This document shows, piece after piece, positions 42,221 through 50,794 of a DNA stretch of 64,000 nucleotides. The notes under the pieces were generated by a model. That model saw only the letters and a list, made by a program, of their open reading frames with translations, did no database searches and had not been told where the DNA came from. Source of the stretch: Bifidobacterium vespertilionis (GTDB lineage Bacteria > Actinomycetota > Actinomycetes > Actinomycetales > Bifidobacteriaceae). Each line of letters starts with the position of its first letter. Position 1 is the first letter of the stretch. The stretch is from contig NZ_RZNZ01000015.1 in assembly GCF_008698145.1 (NCBI RefSeq), positions 30,134 to 94,133 of the forward strand, in the 5' to 3' direction. The position numbers and the translations under genes were made by a program.

Positions 42221-44146
42221 TTACTCCCCGAACTCCTCGAGCGTCACCGTGCGGGTCGTGCCGTCGGCGGCGGCGATGGTCAGCACATTGCCGTCAAGCG
42301 ACACGGCCGGCACCACCACGTGGCCCTCGGCGTCCAGGCTTTCGAGCTCGCGGTCGCCCAAGTACAGCGACACGAACACGTACTTGCCCGGCTCCACCAC
42401 GCGGGTCTGCTGCGGGATGCGGGTCTTCGGGAACTGCAGGTTGGTGTTCGGCTCCGGGGTGGACAGGTCCACGTCGAAGCCCTCGGAGGCCACCAGACCG
42501 GTCACGCCCTCGGCGGTGCGGTAGAACAGGCTCTTCGGGACCACGCCGCCGTTCGCCACCGCGGATACGCCCACACCGGTCGCCTCAACGGTCTCGCCGT
42601 AATCCGGCAGTGCGAAGGAGCCCTCCGCCAGATGCAGCGTGCGGGCCGTGTCCACCACATGCACACGCACATGCCACGGCATGGCCGGCACCGTGAAGTT
42701 CTGGATGCTCACGTTGTCCCACGGCTGCCAGAGCGTGTACACGTAGTCGTCGTGCAGGGCCCACGCCTTCTCGTCGGTGAACATGGTGCGCCAGAAGTAG
42801 TCGCCCTCCGCCACGGCCAGCGCGGAATCGTACGCACCCTGGGCCAGCGTCACGCCGCCCTTGGGCACGGAGAACGCGAAGGTGGACGAGTAGACGAACT
42901 TCTCGTACTTGGCCTCGCCGTGCGCGTGCTGCCAGTTGTGCTGACCGGCCACATAGGCGCGCACCTCCTGGCCGGTCTTGGAGTGCTCCACGATCATGTG
43001 CGGCTCGGGCTGCACCTTGACCGGCTCGAACTTGAACTCCTCGGTCTCGCGTACGGACCAGAACGGATCGTCGTCGGGCAGGCACAGGAAGATGAAGGTC
43101 TTCAGGGCCCAGTAGGCGGAGGCCGGGCCGTTGTAGCCCTCGGCCATGTTCATGTTCGGGTAGGCGTAGCCGATCGGGATCAGGCCGTCGGACTGGAACA
43201 TGTTCTGCTGGAACCACCAGCGCAGGTTGCCCATGAGCAGGCGCTTGTAGTCGCCCAAGCCCCAGCCGGCCGGCGGCTCGATCCCGGCGAACGCGGCGGC
43301 GCCCCAGAAGGCGGCCTGCGCGAAGCGGTAGTCGAGGCTGCGGCCGTAGGGCAGGCAGGCGCCGTCCGCCGCGAACCAGTTGGCGTAGCTCTCCACGAAC
43401 GGCGTGGCGCGCTCGCGCAGCAGGTTGCTCTGCGCGTCGGTGCCCTTGGTGAGGCCCACGAGCACCAGGGTGAAGAACTGGTAGGCGAACGGGATGTAAT
43501 TGTCGATGTGGTCCACGAAGCCGTCGTACGACCAGCCATGGCCCAGATAGTGCGAGTTGGTGGTCTCGAAGCACTTGTCGATGTACTGCTGGCACTCGGT
43601 GCGGCCGTGCGCCACGAGCCATGTGTTCACCATGGCCTGGAACAGCAGCCAGTTGCAGGTGGGCACCACATGGTGGTTCACCTGATCGAGCCAGTTGAGG
43701 ATGTTCTCCTGCTGCGTGCCGGTGAGGTGGTCCCAGAAGTCATGCTCGGTCTCGTAGAGGAACGCGGTGATCGCGCCCATCTCCACGAACAGCTGGTCAT
43801 AGTCGATGAGCGGGTCGCCCCAGTAGTCCGGGTCGCCGGGCGTGGTGCCGCGGATGATCGACTCGGTGGTGAACTGCCACCAGTGGCCGAAGCGGTTGAT
43901 GTTGTGGCGGTTGGTCTCGCTGAACAGCGGACCCAGGCCCCACAGCAGGCGGCAGAAGCCCTCGATCGAGGTGCGGTCCTGCGAGTACACCGCGCCGGAG
44001 TCGGACATGCGGAAGCGGCCGTAGCGCCCGCCCTTGAGCATGAGTTCCATCGCCGGCTCAAGCATGTCCACGAGGGCCTGCTCGCACTCGGCCTTGGTCT
44101 TGAGACGGTTGGTTTTGAGTTGTTCGTTGAACGGTTGGATCGCCAT
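42221..44146 (-). CDS. DUF2264-domain protein (probable (alpha/alpha)6-barrel glycan-processing enzyme)
   Basis: 641 residues, no signal peptide. The N-terminal two-thirds match DUF2264 by characteristic stretches (FCRLLWGLGPLFSE, HWWQFTTESIIRGTTPGDPD, NNHY-like TTNSHYLGHGWSYDGFVDHI, SLDYRFAQAAFWGAAAFAG). The C-terminal part is a beta-rich domain. The family is widespread in polysaccharide loci of gut bacteria and is thought to have the (alpha/alpha)6 fold of unsaturated glucuronyl/rhamnogalacturonyl hydrolases, but I know of no settled activity. GGGAG lies upstream of the ATG at 44146. It is divergent from a LacI gene, 368 bp away, that probably controls it. Confidence 0.82.
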   Translation of the reverse strand: MAIQPFNEQLKTNRLKTKAECEQALVDMLEPAMELMLKGGRYGRFRMSDSGAVYSQDRTSIEGFCRLLWGLGPLFSETNRHNINRFGHWWQFTTESIIRGTTPGDPDYWGDPLIDYDQLFVEMGAITAFLYETEHDFWDHLTGTQQENILNWLDQVNHHVVPTCNWLLFQAMVNTWLVAHGRTECQQYIDKCFETTNSHYLGHGWSYDGFVDHIDNYIPFAYQFFTLVLVGLTKGTDAQSNLLRERATPFVESYANWFAADGACLPYGRSLDYRFAQAAFWGAAAFAGIEPPAGWGLGDYKRLLMGNLRWWFQQNMFQSDGLIPIGYAYPNMNMAEGYNGPASAYWALKTFIFLCLPDDDPFWSVRETEEFKFEPVKVQPEPHMIVEHSKTGQEVRAYVAGQHNWQHAHGEAKYEKFVYSSTFAFSVPKGGVTLAQGAYDSALAVAEGDYFWRTMFTDEKAWALHDDYVYTLWQPWDNVSIQNFTVPAMPWHVRVHVVDTARTLHLAEGSFALPDYGETVEATGVGVSAVANGGVVPKSLFYRTAEGVTGLVASEGFDVDLSTPEPNTNLQFPKTRIPQQTRVVEPGKYVFVSLYLGDRELESLDAEGHVVVPAVSLDGNVLTIAAADGTTRTVTLEEFGE

Positions 44147-44187
44147 ATGCTCCCTGCTCCCTCGCTTGGTCGCGATTGTCACCCTAG

Positions 44188-44235
44188 TCGTTTCATCTTG
44201 AGTGATCATTCTTGATCACTGATGATCAATTTTAA
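44188..44235. promoter_or_regulatory. Operator-like cluster before the DUF2264 gene
   Basis: GTGATCATTCTTGATCACTG followed by GATGATCAA gives three overlapping TGATCA palindromes. They lie 45-90 bp upstream of the minus-strand start, between divergent DUF2264 and lacI genes. This is a likely target of the adjacent LacI regulator. The assignment is by symmetry and position. Confidence 0.45.
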
Positions 44236-44317
44236 CCGTTTCAGAGGAAGACATGCCGATCACAGCGCGATTCGTCCCACATATTGCGCAACGCCCACTC
44301 CAGTCCGCGTCTCCGCA

Positions 44318-44386
44318 CAGCGCGGAACGTTTGGTACGTTTTTTGGCCCAAAAAGGCTTCAAAAACGAACCAAACGTTCCGCGCTG
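44318..44386. repeat. Long hairpin with 26-bp arms
   Basis: CAGCGCGGAACGTTTGGT and the following ACGTTTTT (44318-44343) pair with 44361-44386 at 25 of 26 positions. The apex GGCCCAAAAAGGCTTCAAAA is closely like the apex of the 135-bp elements at 34155 and 35470, although the stems are different sequences. It lies in the otherwise gene-free 44147-44514 spacer. Confidence 0.8.
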
Positions 44387-44472
44387 TTCCGCGGCGATTC
44401 CGCGCCGCGATGACCCATGCAGATGATGAATAATTTGCGCACGGAACGATTCGCATTCTCAGGCCAACCATT

Positions 44473-44505
44473 TATGCTGAACATCAGCATTCGAATATTT
44501 CAGTA
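44473..44505 (+). promoter_or_regulatory. lacI promoter/operator region
   Basis: TGCTGAACATCAGCA is an inverted repeat overlapping a TTATGCT -10-like box, about 30-40 bp before the LacI start, which suggests autoregulation. CATTCGAATATTT just after it shares TTCGAATATTT with the palindrome before the GH29 remnant at about 45984. Confidence 0.4.
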
Positions 44506-44514
44506 AGGATCCCC

Positions 44515-45555
44515 ATGGCACGCACCGCATCCGGCAAGCCGGCAGCCGGCAAGAAGCTCACCGTCACCGAAATCGCGCGACTCGCCGGAACCTCGCAGCC
44601 CACGGTCTCCAAGGTCATCAACGGACGGGCGGACGTATCCGAGGAGACCCGCCGGCGCGTGCAGGCCGTGCTGGACCAGGTGGGGTTCTCCAAGCCGCTG
44701 GTGACCACCAAGGTTTCCTCGCAGATCGAACTCGTGGTGCGCACCTTCGAGATGAACGGATCGTTCCCCCTGCTGCAGGGCCTGCTCAAATGGGCCCGCC
44801 GCGAGTCGCTGGGCGTGAGCGTGACCGAACTGGGCCGGACCGCCGCCGAGGCGCGCGAGGCCATCAACCACGTCATCGACGCCAATCCCTACGGCGTGGT
44901 CCTGCTCATGTCCGCGGCGGACGAACGCGATCGCAGGGCACTCCGGTCCCGCAGCATCCCCTACGTGGTGATCGACCCGGTCAACGATGCCTCCGCCGGG
45001 GACCTGAGCGTGAGCATCGACAACTGGACCGGCGGACTGCTGGCGGCCCGGCACCTGACGGGTCTGGGCCACCGCCGCATCGCGCTCATCGCCGGCCCGG
45101 GCGGCTCCATCTCCTCGGCGGCCCGCGTCGCCGGCTTCGAACAGGGTCTGTGCGAGGCCGGCATCGGCATCCCGGACGCCTACCGCGAGCGCGGCGATTT
45201 CGACGCGGTGGCCGGATACGCGGCCGCGGGCCGGCTGCTGGATCTGGACGAGCCGCCCACCGCCGTCTTCGCGCTGGACGACCTCATGGCCGTGGGCGCC
45301 TACAAGGCCGCCGCCGAGCGCGGCGTGAGCATCCCCGGGGATCTTTCGGTGGTGGGCTTCGACGACATCTTCCCCGCCGAATATCTGGGCCCGGCCCTGA
45401 CCACCATCCGCCAGCCCTTCGACGACATGGCCCGCAAGGCCGTGGACATGATCGTACGATCACGCAAGGGAAATCTGGAGGACCGTTCAGTCGTTCTGCC
45501 GGTCGGCCTGGTGACGCGACAGTCCACCGCCAAGCCCGCCGGGGCGCAACACTGA
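44515..45555 (+). CDS. LacI-family transcriptional regulator
   Basis: 346 residues. The N-terminal helix-turn-helix LTVTEIARLAGTSQPTVSKV (residues 15-34) is followed by a hinge helix region and a periplasmic-binding-protein-like sensor domain (VIDPVNDASAGDLSVSIDN, RRIALIAGPGGSISSAAR, AVFALDDLMAVGAYKAAAER, LSVVGFDDI). AAGGAT precedes the ATG at 44515. It lies between a DUF2264 gene (divergent) and a GH29 remnant (same strand, 574 bp downstream), which are its likely targets. The effector is presumably a sugar released from the glycan these act on. Confidence 0.92.
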   Translation: MARTASGKPAAGKKLTVTEIARLAGTSQPTVSKVINGRADVSEETRRRVQAVLDQVGFSKPLVTTKVSSQIELVVRTFEMNGSFPLLQGLLKWARRESLGVSVTELGRTAAEAREAINHVIDANPYGVVLLMSAADERDRRALRSRSIPYVVIDPVNDASAGDLSVSIDNWTGGLLAARHLTGLGHRRIALIAGPGGSISSAARVAGFEQGLCEAGIGIPDAYRERGDFDAVAGYAAAGRLLDLDEPPTAVFALDDLMAVGAYKAAAERGVSIPGDLSVVGFDDIFPAEYLGPALTTIRQPFDDMARKAVDMIVRSRKGNLEDRSVVLPVGLVTRQSTAKPAGAQH

Positions 45556-45607
45556 TCAGACGTCGAGAGGCCCCCGCAGAGACAACGCAACCGAATTCCT
45601 TGATATC

Positions 45608-45871
45608 TTGCACTTTGGGGGCAGATTTTTGGCCTTGCAGAGTGCTATACGCGCAACCGGGGGCGTCATCGCGCGCTCCAAACCACACCGTGGCCACACA
45701 GTGGCGCCCTTCGCGCAAACAGTGCATCCGCAAAAACCGCGGAATTCCAACGATCTGTCTTTTCACGTCCAACCGGCACAGGCAAGGCACAGGCAAGGTC
45801 TTCGGCCGCAGACGCCCCCAATTGCGCGTATAGCATCCCGCAAACGGCCAAATCCGCCCCAACTACGCAAG
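45608..45871. repeat. Inverted pair of 60-bp units flanking a 143-bp centre (MITE-like remnant)
   Basis: The left unit 45608-45667 and right unit 45811-45871 are inverted copies: GTGCTATACGCGCAA plus GGGGGCGTC on the left, GACGCCCCC plus TTGCGCGTATAGCA on the right, and GGCCAAA-(n)-GCCCC parts outside. The centre has no open frame of note. The organisation is that of a small non-autonomous transposon or a decayed IS, but no target duplication is evident. Confidence 0.55.
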
Positions 45872-45977
45872 TTACGCGCCGCACCGCCCCGGCTACACGC
45901 CGACTACGCGGTCGCCAAGCCATTTCCAGACGGTTTAGGCATTCCAAGCATCCAAACCGCCCCGCACATTTCACTCT

Positions 45978-46080
45978 CCTTATCGAATATTTATTCGAAA
46001 TATCTGATCATAAAGAAACGTACATAAGATATTACCTAACTTTTAAATCCGAATTATTTGTTTATAAGCTCATCAATATG
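45978..46080. promoter_or_regulatory. A+T-rich promoter region of the GH29 remnant
   Basis: About 100 bp of sequence distinctly richer in A+T than its surroundings. It contains the palindrome TCGAATATTTATTCGA (45979-45994) with the related TTCGAAATATCTGATCA next to it. An operator for the upstream LacI protein is plausible. Confidence 0.4.
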
Positions 46081-46129
46081 GTATTCTTTCAATCGGGCGC
46101 GCCGGCACTCGCAACCGAAAGAAGGACCC

Positions 46130-47435
46130 ATGGCCCACATCATGACCGGCGCGGAGCTCGCATCGCAGCAGAAATCCCAGATCGACATTTCTGCTTTGGG
46201 CCAGGATGCCCCAGACCTGCACCTGTCCGAAGCGGACACGGCCTGGTGGAGGGAGGCCAGACTGGGCCTGTTCATCCACTGGGGCGTCTTCGCCGCGGTC
46301 GGCAGGGGCGAGTGGTCGTACTTCAACGAGCACTTCACCGAGGAGGCGTACCGCGAAGTGGCGCGCACGCAGTTCCTGCCCAGCCGCGAGCCGGACGAGA
46401 TCGCCGCCGAATGGGTGGAGACCGCCAAGCTCGTGGACGCGAAGTACATGGTGATGGTCGCCCGCCACCACGACGGCTACGCGCTGTGGGACAGCCCCAG
46501 CAGCTGGAAGCACTTCACCTCCATGGAGGTTGGCCCCCATCGCGATTATGTGGACGCCTACATGCGGGCCTGCCGCGCAGCCGGTCTCGGATGCGGCATC
46601 TACTACTACCCCCCCCCCCCATGGACTGACGCTTCCCCGGCTACTTCGACCCCGCGGGCCAGCCGGAGAACGCGCAGCTCATGAAGAAGCAGGCTTGGGG
46701 CCAGATCCACGAGATCTGCTCCCAGTGGAAGCCGGACATCCTGTGGTACGACGGCGGCTGGCTCGCGCACCACGGCACCGACGCCGACGCCGCGCCCTTC
46801 TGGGATGCCATCGGCCTGGCCCGCATGGCCCGCAGCTACAACCCGCGCGTCATGATGACGCCCCGCTCCGACTATGTGGGCGACTTCACCTGTCAGGAGG
46901 GCCCCAAGCCGGTGACCGGTCCGATCGTGGACCACATGTGGGAGAAATGCTTCTCCCTGGCCACCAGCTGGGGCTTCATCCCCGGCAACACCTACAAAAC
47001 CGGCGATTTCCTCATCGTCTCCCTGATCAACACGGCCTCGCGCGGCGGCAACCTGCTGCTCAACGTCGACCCGGACGTCAACGGACGCATCCCAGACGAG
47101 GAGCGGGAGGCACTGGTCGAGCCGGGCGACTGGATGCGTCGCAACGGCCACTCGATCCGCGGCACCCGAGCGGGCGCCTAGCAGCCGGTGGACGATGTGT
47201 TCGCCAGCACCCGCACCGATTCGACGATCTACCTGCACATCCTGGATCCGCAGGCGTTCGGCAAGCTCACGCTGCCGCCGATCAACGAGACGATCATCGC
47301 CGCAGCACCGCTGGACGACCCGTCCTCGCCCCTCGACTTCACGCAGGACGATCACGGCGTGAGGATCGAGCTGCCCGACCGGCTGGTCCAGAAGCACCGC
47401 ATCGACACGATCGTCGCATTGGATGTAAAACGCTA
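46130..47435 (+). pseudogene. GH29 alpha-L-fucosidase, inactivated (frameshift plus two nonsense codons)
   Basis: Joined across lesions this encodes about 435 residues of a GH29-type fucosidase: WWREARLGLFIHWGVFAAVG, MVMVARHHDGYALWDS, then DILWYDGGW with the expected catalytic-nucleophile Asp, and a C-terminal LLLNVDPDVNGRIPDEE. Lesion 1 is a run of 12 C (46609-46620) that shifts frame. Lesion 2 is TGA right after Met-Asp at about 46627, where the family has Trp (Met-Asp-Trp). Lesion 3 is TAG at 47179 where the family has Trp before Gln-Pro-Val-Asp-Asp. Both stops are one G-to-A change from TGG. GAAAGAAGGA precedes the ATG. No signal peptide. The 5' fragment ends shortly after the C-run. Confidence 0.87.
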
Positions 47436-47515
47436 GCCCGACGGCGCTTTTCTTCCGCATTCCGGTCAAAGCGGAGCATTCTCCACATCCCAAGCGCAGC
47501 GAAAGGCCGGACACT

Positions 47516-47681
47516 GTCATTCTGAGCACTGAGCCGTTAAGCGGACAGCCCAGTGGGCTGTCCGTAGGCGAAGGGAGCCGCCGCCAAGGCGGCGACGGTC
47601 CGGCGCAGCCGAACATAGCACAGTCGAAGGATCCTTAACTCCACGCACAAAGGTTAAGATCCTTCGCTCGCCCAGAATGAC
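47516..47681. repeat. RE2 nested in RE1, copy 5
   Basis: An RE1 start (GTCATTCTGAGCACT) is interrupted by RE2 (47531-47611: GGACAGCCC/GGGCTGTCC, GCCGCCGCC/GGCGGCG, partial GTCCGGC). RE1 resumes with GTCGAAGGATCCTT and its right arm. The junction GAGCACTGAGCCGT is identical to that at 22180. Confidence 0.82.
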
Positions 47682-47690
47682 AAGCCCCAC

Positions 47691-47817
47691 AAACTGGGCA
47701 GATCCGGCCGCACTTCTAGCAAACTGGGCAGATCTGTACATCTACAGCCCGATTTAGCCCTCCAGATGTCCCGATCTGCCCAGTTTGCGAATACAACATC
47801 CCGATCTGCCCAGTTTG
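47691..47817. repeat. Nested AAACTGGGCAGATC palindromes
   Basis: Two left arms (47691 and 47721) and two right arms (47773 and 47803, GATCTGCCCAGTTTG) form an inner palindrome within an outer one. The inner apex contains CCCGATTTAGCCC. It belongs to the family seen at 20514 and 2238. With RE1/RE2 it fills the 495-bp gap before the GH43 gene. Confidence 0.82.
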
Positions 47818-47851
47818 GCGCGGCCTCGCGTCCTCTCATCATGCGCCACGT

Positions 47852-47881
47852 TCGTAACGTTATGATATCATATCGTTACGA
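47852..47881 (+). promoter_or_regulatory. Tandem LacI-type operators before the GH43 gene
   Basis: TCGTAACGTTATGA (47852-47865) and TCATATCGTTACGA (47868-47881) are two copies of a 14-bp palindrome, 16 bp apart centre to centre. They overlap a TATGAT -10-like box. The same pair geometry occurs at 58295-58324. A repressor is inferred to be the LacI protein encoded at 49683-50720. Confidence 0.72.
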
Positions 47882-47931
47882 ACGACGCCGGCGTTGGCGT
47901 CGCACATTGCAGGAAAGGACACAAAGACCTT

Positions 47932-49512
47932 ATGAGCAACGCGGCCATCATCGAGAACCCCATTCTGCGCGGCTTCCACCCGGACCCGTCCTGGACCTGG
48001 CACAACGGCCGAGCATGGCTGGCCACATCATCGTTCGGCCTTGTCCCCGGCCTGCCCATCCACACCTCCACGGACCTGGTGCATTGGCAACCCGCCGCAC
48101 CGGCGATCGACGAGAACATGGGCGCCAAGCTGTTCCTCAAATACATCCACGACGACACCCGCGGCGTGTTCGCGCCCAGTATCCGCAGCATCGGCGGCGC
48201 GCTGGTGATCGTGAGCACCGTGGTCAGCATCGAGGTCGACCGGGCGCTGGCGGACGGCTGCGACCCGGACGAGCTGCGCGCCATGCGCGAGGCGAACGGC
48301 AACTTCGCGCTCGTATCGCATGACGACGGCCGCACCTGGGAGGGCCCGCACTGGGTCTCCGGCGCCGTCGGCAACGACCCCGACCTGTTCGTGGACGCCG
48401 ACGGCACGGCCTGGTGGCTGGCGGCCCATCAGTCGTACAACCAGCGATGGCCATACCAGTCCGACGTCTACCTGCGACGATTGGACATGGACTCATGGAC
48501 CCTCAGCGGCCCAGAGCATGTGCTGTGGCACGGGGCGCTCGAAGGCGCGGTCTGGGCCGAGTCGCCGCATCTGTTCCGCCACGATGGCATGTACTATCTG
48601 CTCGCCGCCGAGGCCGGCACCTCGCGTCTGCACGCCCAGTCGGTCGCGCGATCAAGCACCCTCACCGAATATTTCGAAGGAAATCCCGCCAATCCGATCC
48701 TCACACACCGCAATCTGGGCTCGCGCTACCCGGTGCAGAACATCGGCCACTGCGACGTGCTGCGGGACGATCACGGCCGCTGGTGGGGCGTCTGCCTCGG
48801 TTCCCGGCTCGTGGAGGGTCTGAGCTTCATGGGCCGCGAGCCGTTCATCTTCCCCGTAGCATGGGAGGACGGCTGGCCGGTCTTCGCCCCCGGCACCGGA
48901 CTGGTGCCACGATTCGTCGACGCGCATACGGGACGGGCGGCCGTCGTTGAGCCCGATGATCGCACGGATACCGGAACGGACGGGGCAATCTCCCGCATTC
49001 CGGTCGACCAACTGCTGCGATCGCCCCGTCAGCCCGGCTGGCTGTGGACCAAAGTCGATCATACCGATTTCGCCGTGTTCGCCGGGCGCGCCCGAGAGCT
49101 GCGCATCCAGCAGACCGAGAGCGATTATGCGGCGCTGACGATCGATCCGATCTCTCGTGAGGCGCAGGCGATCGTCGTCTCCCATGGCACTGCGGAAACC
49201 GTATGGTCTGGCGAATATTCCGATGATATTGAATACTCGATTCGATTGAATGGCTCGATTCTGGAATTCCGCGCCGAATCGCCGGAACGACAGGGTGCGG
49301 ACGATCATCCTGCCGCCGATTCGACCACGTTGACCGTCCGCACCGGCGAGGTGCCGATCACCGGAACCGCGGCCGGCGGATATCCCATTCCCGCCGCCAG
49401 CTCCCCGGCCGCTCCCCCGACCAGCACGCTGCTGGCCAGTCGTTCCGCGGCGTTCCTCAGCACCGAGGAGGCCGGCGGCTACCTCGGCTGCCTGGCCGGC
49501 GCGCTGCGGTAA
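47932..49512 (+). CDS. GH43 glycoside hydrolase (beta-xylosidase/alpha-L-arabinofuranosidase type)
   Basis: 526 residues, cytoplasmic (no signal peptide). A five-bladed propeller with the three GH43 acids visible: base Asp18 in FHPDPSW, pKa-modulating Asp149 in GNDPDLF, acid Glu210 in WAESPHLF. A C-terminal beta-sandwich from about 350 (GWLWTKVDHTDFAVFAGRAR) is the accessory domain common in this class. It probably removes arabinose or xylose from imported oligosaccharides. Ribosome site GGAAAGGA is about 12 bases upstream. Promoter carries tandem operators shared with the importer operon and the surface protein. It is convergent with the lacI gene, with an RE1 between. Confidence 0.9.
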   Translation: MSNAAIIENPILRGFHPDPSWTWHNGRAWLATSSFGLVPGLPIHTSTDLVHWQPAAPAIDENMGAKLFLKYIHDDTRGVFAPSIRSIGGALVIVSTVVSIEVDRALADGCDPDELRAMREANGNFALVSHDDGRTWEGPHWVSGAVGNDPDLFVDADGTAWWLAAHQSYNQRWPYQSDVYLRRLDMDSWTLSGPEHVLWHGALEGAVWAESPHLFRHDGMYYLLAAEAGTSRLHAQSVARSSTLTEYFEGNPANPILTHRNLGSRYPVQNIGHCDVLRDDHGRWWGVCLGSRLVEGLSFMGREPFIFPVAWEDGWPVFAPGTGLVPRFVDAHTGRAAVVEPDDRTDTGTDGAISRIPVDQLLRSPRQPGWLWTKVDHTDFAVFAGRARELRIQQTESDYAALTIDPISREAQAIVVSHGTAETVWSGEYSDDIEYSIRLNGSILEFRAESPERQGADDHPAADSTTLTVRTGEVPITGTAAGGYPIPAASSPAAPPTSTLLASRSAAFLSTEEAGGYLGCLAGALR

Positions 49513-49551
49513 GCCGAAATCATCCCCGGGCGGAGCGAAAGGACGGCCTCC

Positions 49552-49641
49552 GTCATCTTGAGCGCAGCCCGGCAGGGCGGAGTCGAAGGATCCTTAACTC
49601 ACGCACCCAAGTTAAGGATCCTTCGCTTCGCTCAGGATGAC
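49552..49641. repeat. RE1 palindrome, copy 6
   Basis: A short (90-bp) version: GTCATCTTGAGCGCAGC at the left and CGCTCAGGATGAC at the right, inner GTCGAAGGATCCTT/AAGGATCCTTCG. It lies between the convergent GH43 and lacI genes; an additional CTCAGGATGAC end follows at 49650. Confidence 0.85.
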
Positions 49642-49682
49642 GAGAGGGAGCTCAGGATGACGGGAGCCTGCCTTCGCCGCGT

Positions 49683-50720
49683 TCAGCCCTCCGCCGCATC
49701 CCCGGCCGACTCCCGCGCCGCCAGCGCGTACTTCGCCACCATTGTCCGCGGCTTGCCGTCGTACTTGCCCTCAATGCGGTCCACGAGCATGCCAATGCCC
49801 TTCTGGGCCAAATCCTCCATGTCAACCGCGACGGTGCTCAGGCGCGGCACGGTGAATTCGCCGATCGACACGCCATCGACGCCCATCACCTTGAGGTCGC
49901 GCGGCACCTGAACGCCGCCATCGGCCAACCCTCGGATCAGACCGAGCGCGAGCGCGTCGTTGCAGCACACCACACCGTCGAAGTCGAATCCCCTCGCGGC
50001 CATGTCACGCCCCAGGTCGACACCGGTGAAGTACCGCCAAAACACTTGCACCTGATGCTCAGGACCCGCATCCAATCCAGCCTCTTCCATGGCCTCCGTG
50101 AAGCCCTTGAGATGCAGCATGGCGCTAGTGCGCCCGTGCCTCAAATGCCGCTCGGCCTCGCCCGGCGCGCCAAGCAGCGCGATGTTCCGGCATCCCAACG
50201 CGATCAGATGCTCGGTGGCAAGCTTGGTCATCTCGCCCCGAGGCACCTGGATCACGTCGAACAGGGGTTTGGCGGAGTAATCGTCCAGCAGCACGATCGC
50301 CTGATTCTGGCTCAGACTCCGCACGGCATGCGGCGTCAACAAACCAACGTCCAGCAGCAGGCCGTCGCACGACTGGTTGTTGAGCGTGCTCACGGCCTCG
50401 CGCACCGAATCGGACTCCATCTCCGTCTGCATGAACAGGGACTGGTATCCCCGATCGGCGCACGCCTTCTTGACGTGCGTGACCATGCGCGCATAGAAGC
50501 TGGACAGGTCAAGTCCGCGCACCACGGTTTCGATCACGCCGGTCTTGCCATAGCGCAGGTTCCGGGCGGCCACGTTGGTGGTGTAGCCGAGCTTGTCCGC
50601 GGCCTCGCGCACCTTCTTCGCGGTACGATCGGACACATACTGGCCGCCGCGCAGCGCATACGACACCGTCGCCGGCGACACGCCCGCTTCGGCAGCGACA
50701 TCCTTCAACGTGACCACCAC
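49683..50720 (-). CDS. LacI-family regulator of the glycan locus
   Basis: 345 residues. Helix-turn-helix VTLKDVAAEAGVSPATVSYA at the N-terminus, hinge region with KLGYTTNVAARNLRYGKT, then the effector-binding domain (GCDGLLLDVGLL-like SCDGLLLDVGLL, NIALLGAPGEAERHLRHGR, DGVVCCNDALALGLIRGLAD, LKVMGVDG). The GTG at 50720 is chosen because GGGAGG lies 6 bases upstream; a TTG two codons earlier overlaps that site. It is the last gene of a minus-strand run of six genes starting with the solute-binding protein. A TCGTAACGTCATGA site 80 bp upstream suggests that it also has its own, self-regulated promoter. The most likely repressor for the AACGTT-centred operators. Confidence 0.91.
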   Translation of the reverse strand: MVVTLKDVAAEAGVSPATVSYALRGGQYVSDRTAKKVREAADKLGYTTNVAARNLRYGKTGVIETVVRGLDLSSFYARMVTHVKKACADRGYQSLFMQTEMESDSVREAVSTLNNQSCDGLLLDVGLLTPHAVRSLSQNQAIVLLDDYSAKPLFDVIQVPRGEMTKLATEHLIALGCRNIALLGAPGEAERHLRHGRTSAMLHLKGFTEAMEEAGLDAGPEHQVQVFWRYFTGVDLGRDMAARGFDFDGVVCCNDALALGLIRGLADGGVQVPRDLKVMGVDGVSIGEFTVPRLSTVAVDMEDLAQKGIGMLVDRIEGKYDGKPRTMVAKYALAARESAGDAAEG

Positions 50721-50794
50721 GGACAACCTCCCATCACATCATCGGACCCGTTTCATCCGACCGGCACCCATCACAATGAGCACCACCCAGTTTC

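Noticed and set aside
46681..47436. Two separate small genes downstream of the C-run
   Set aside because: Both are consecutive pieces of one GH29 protein in one frame, interrupted by a TAG at a Trp position. They have no starts or ribosome sites of their own.
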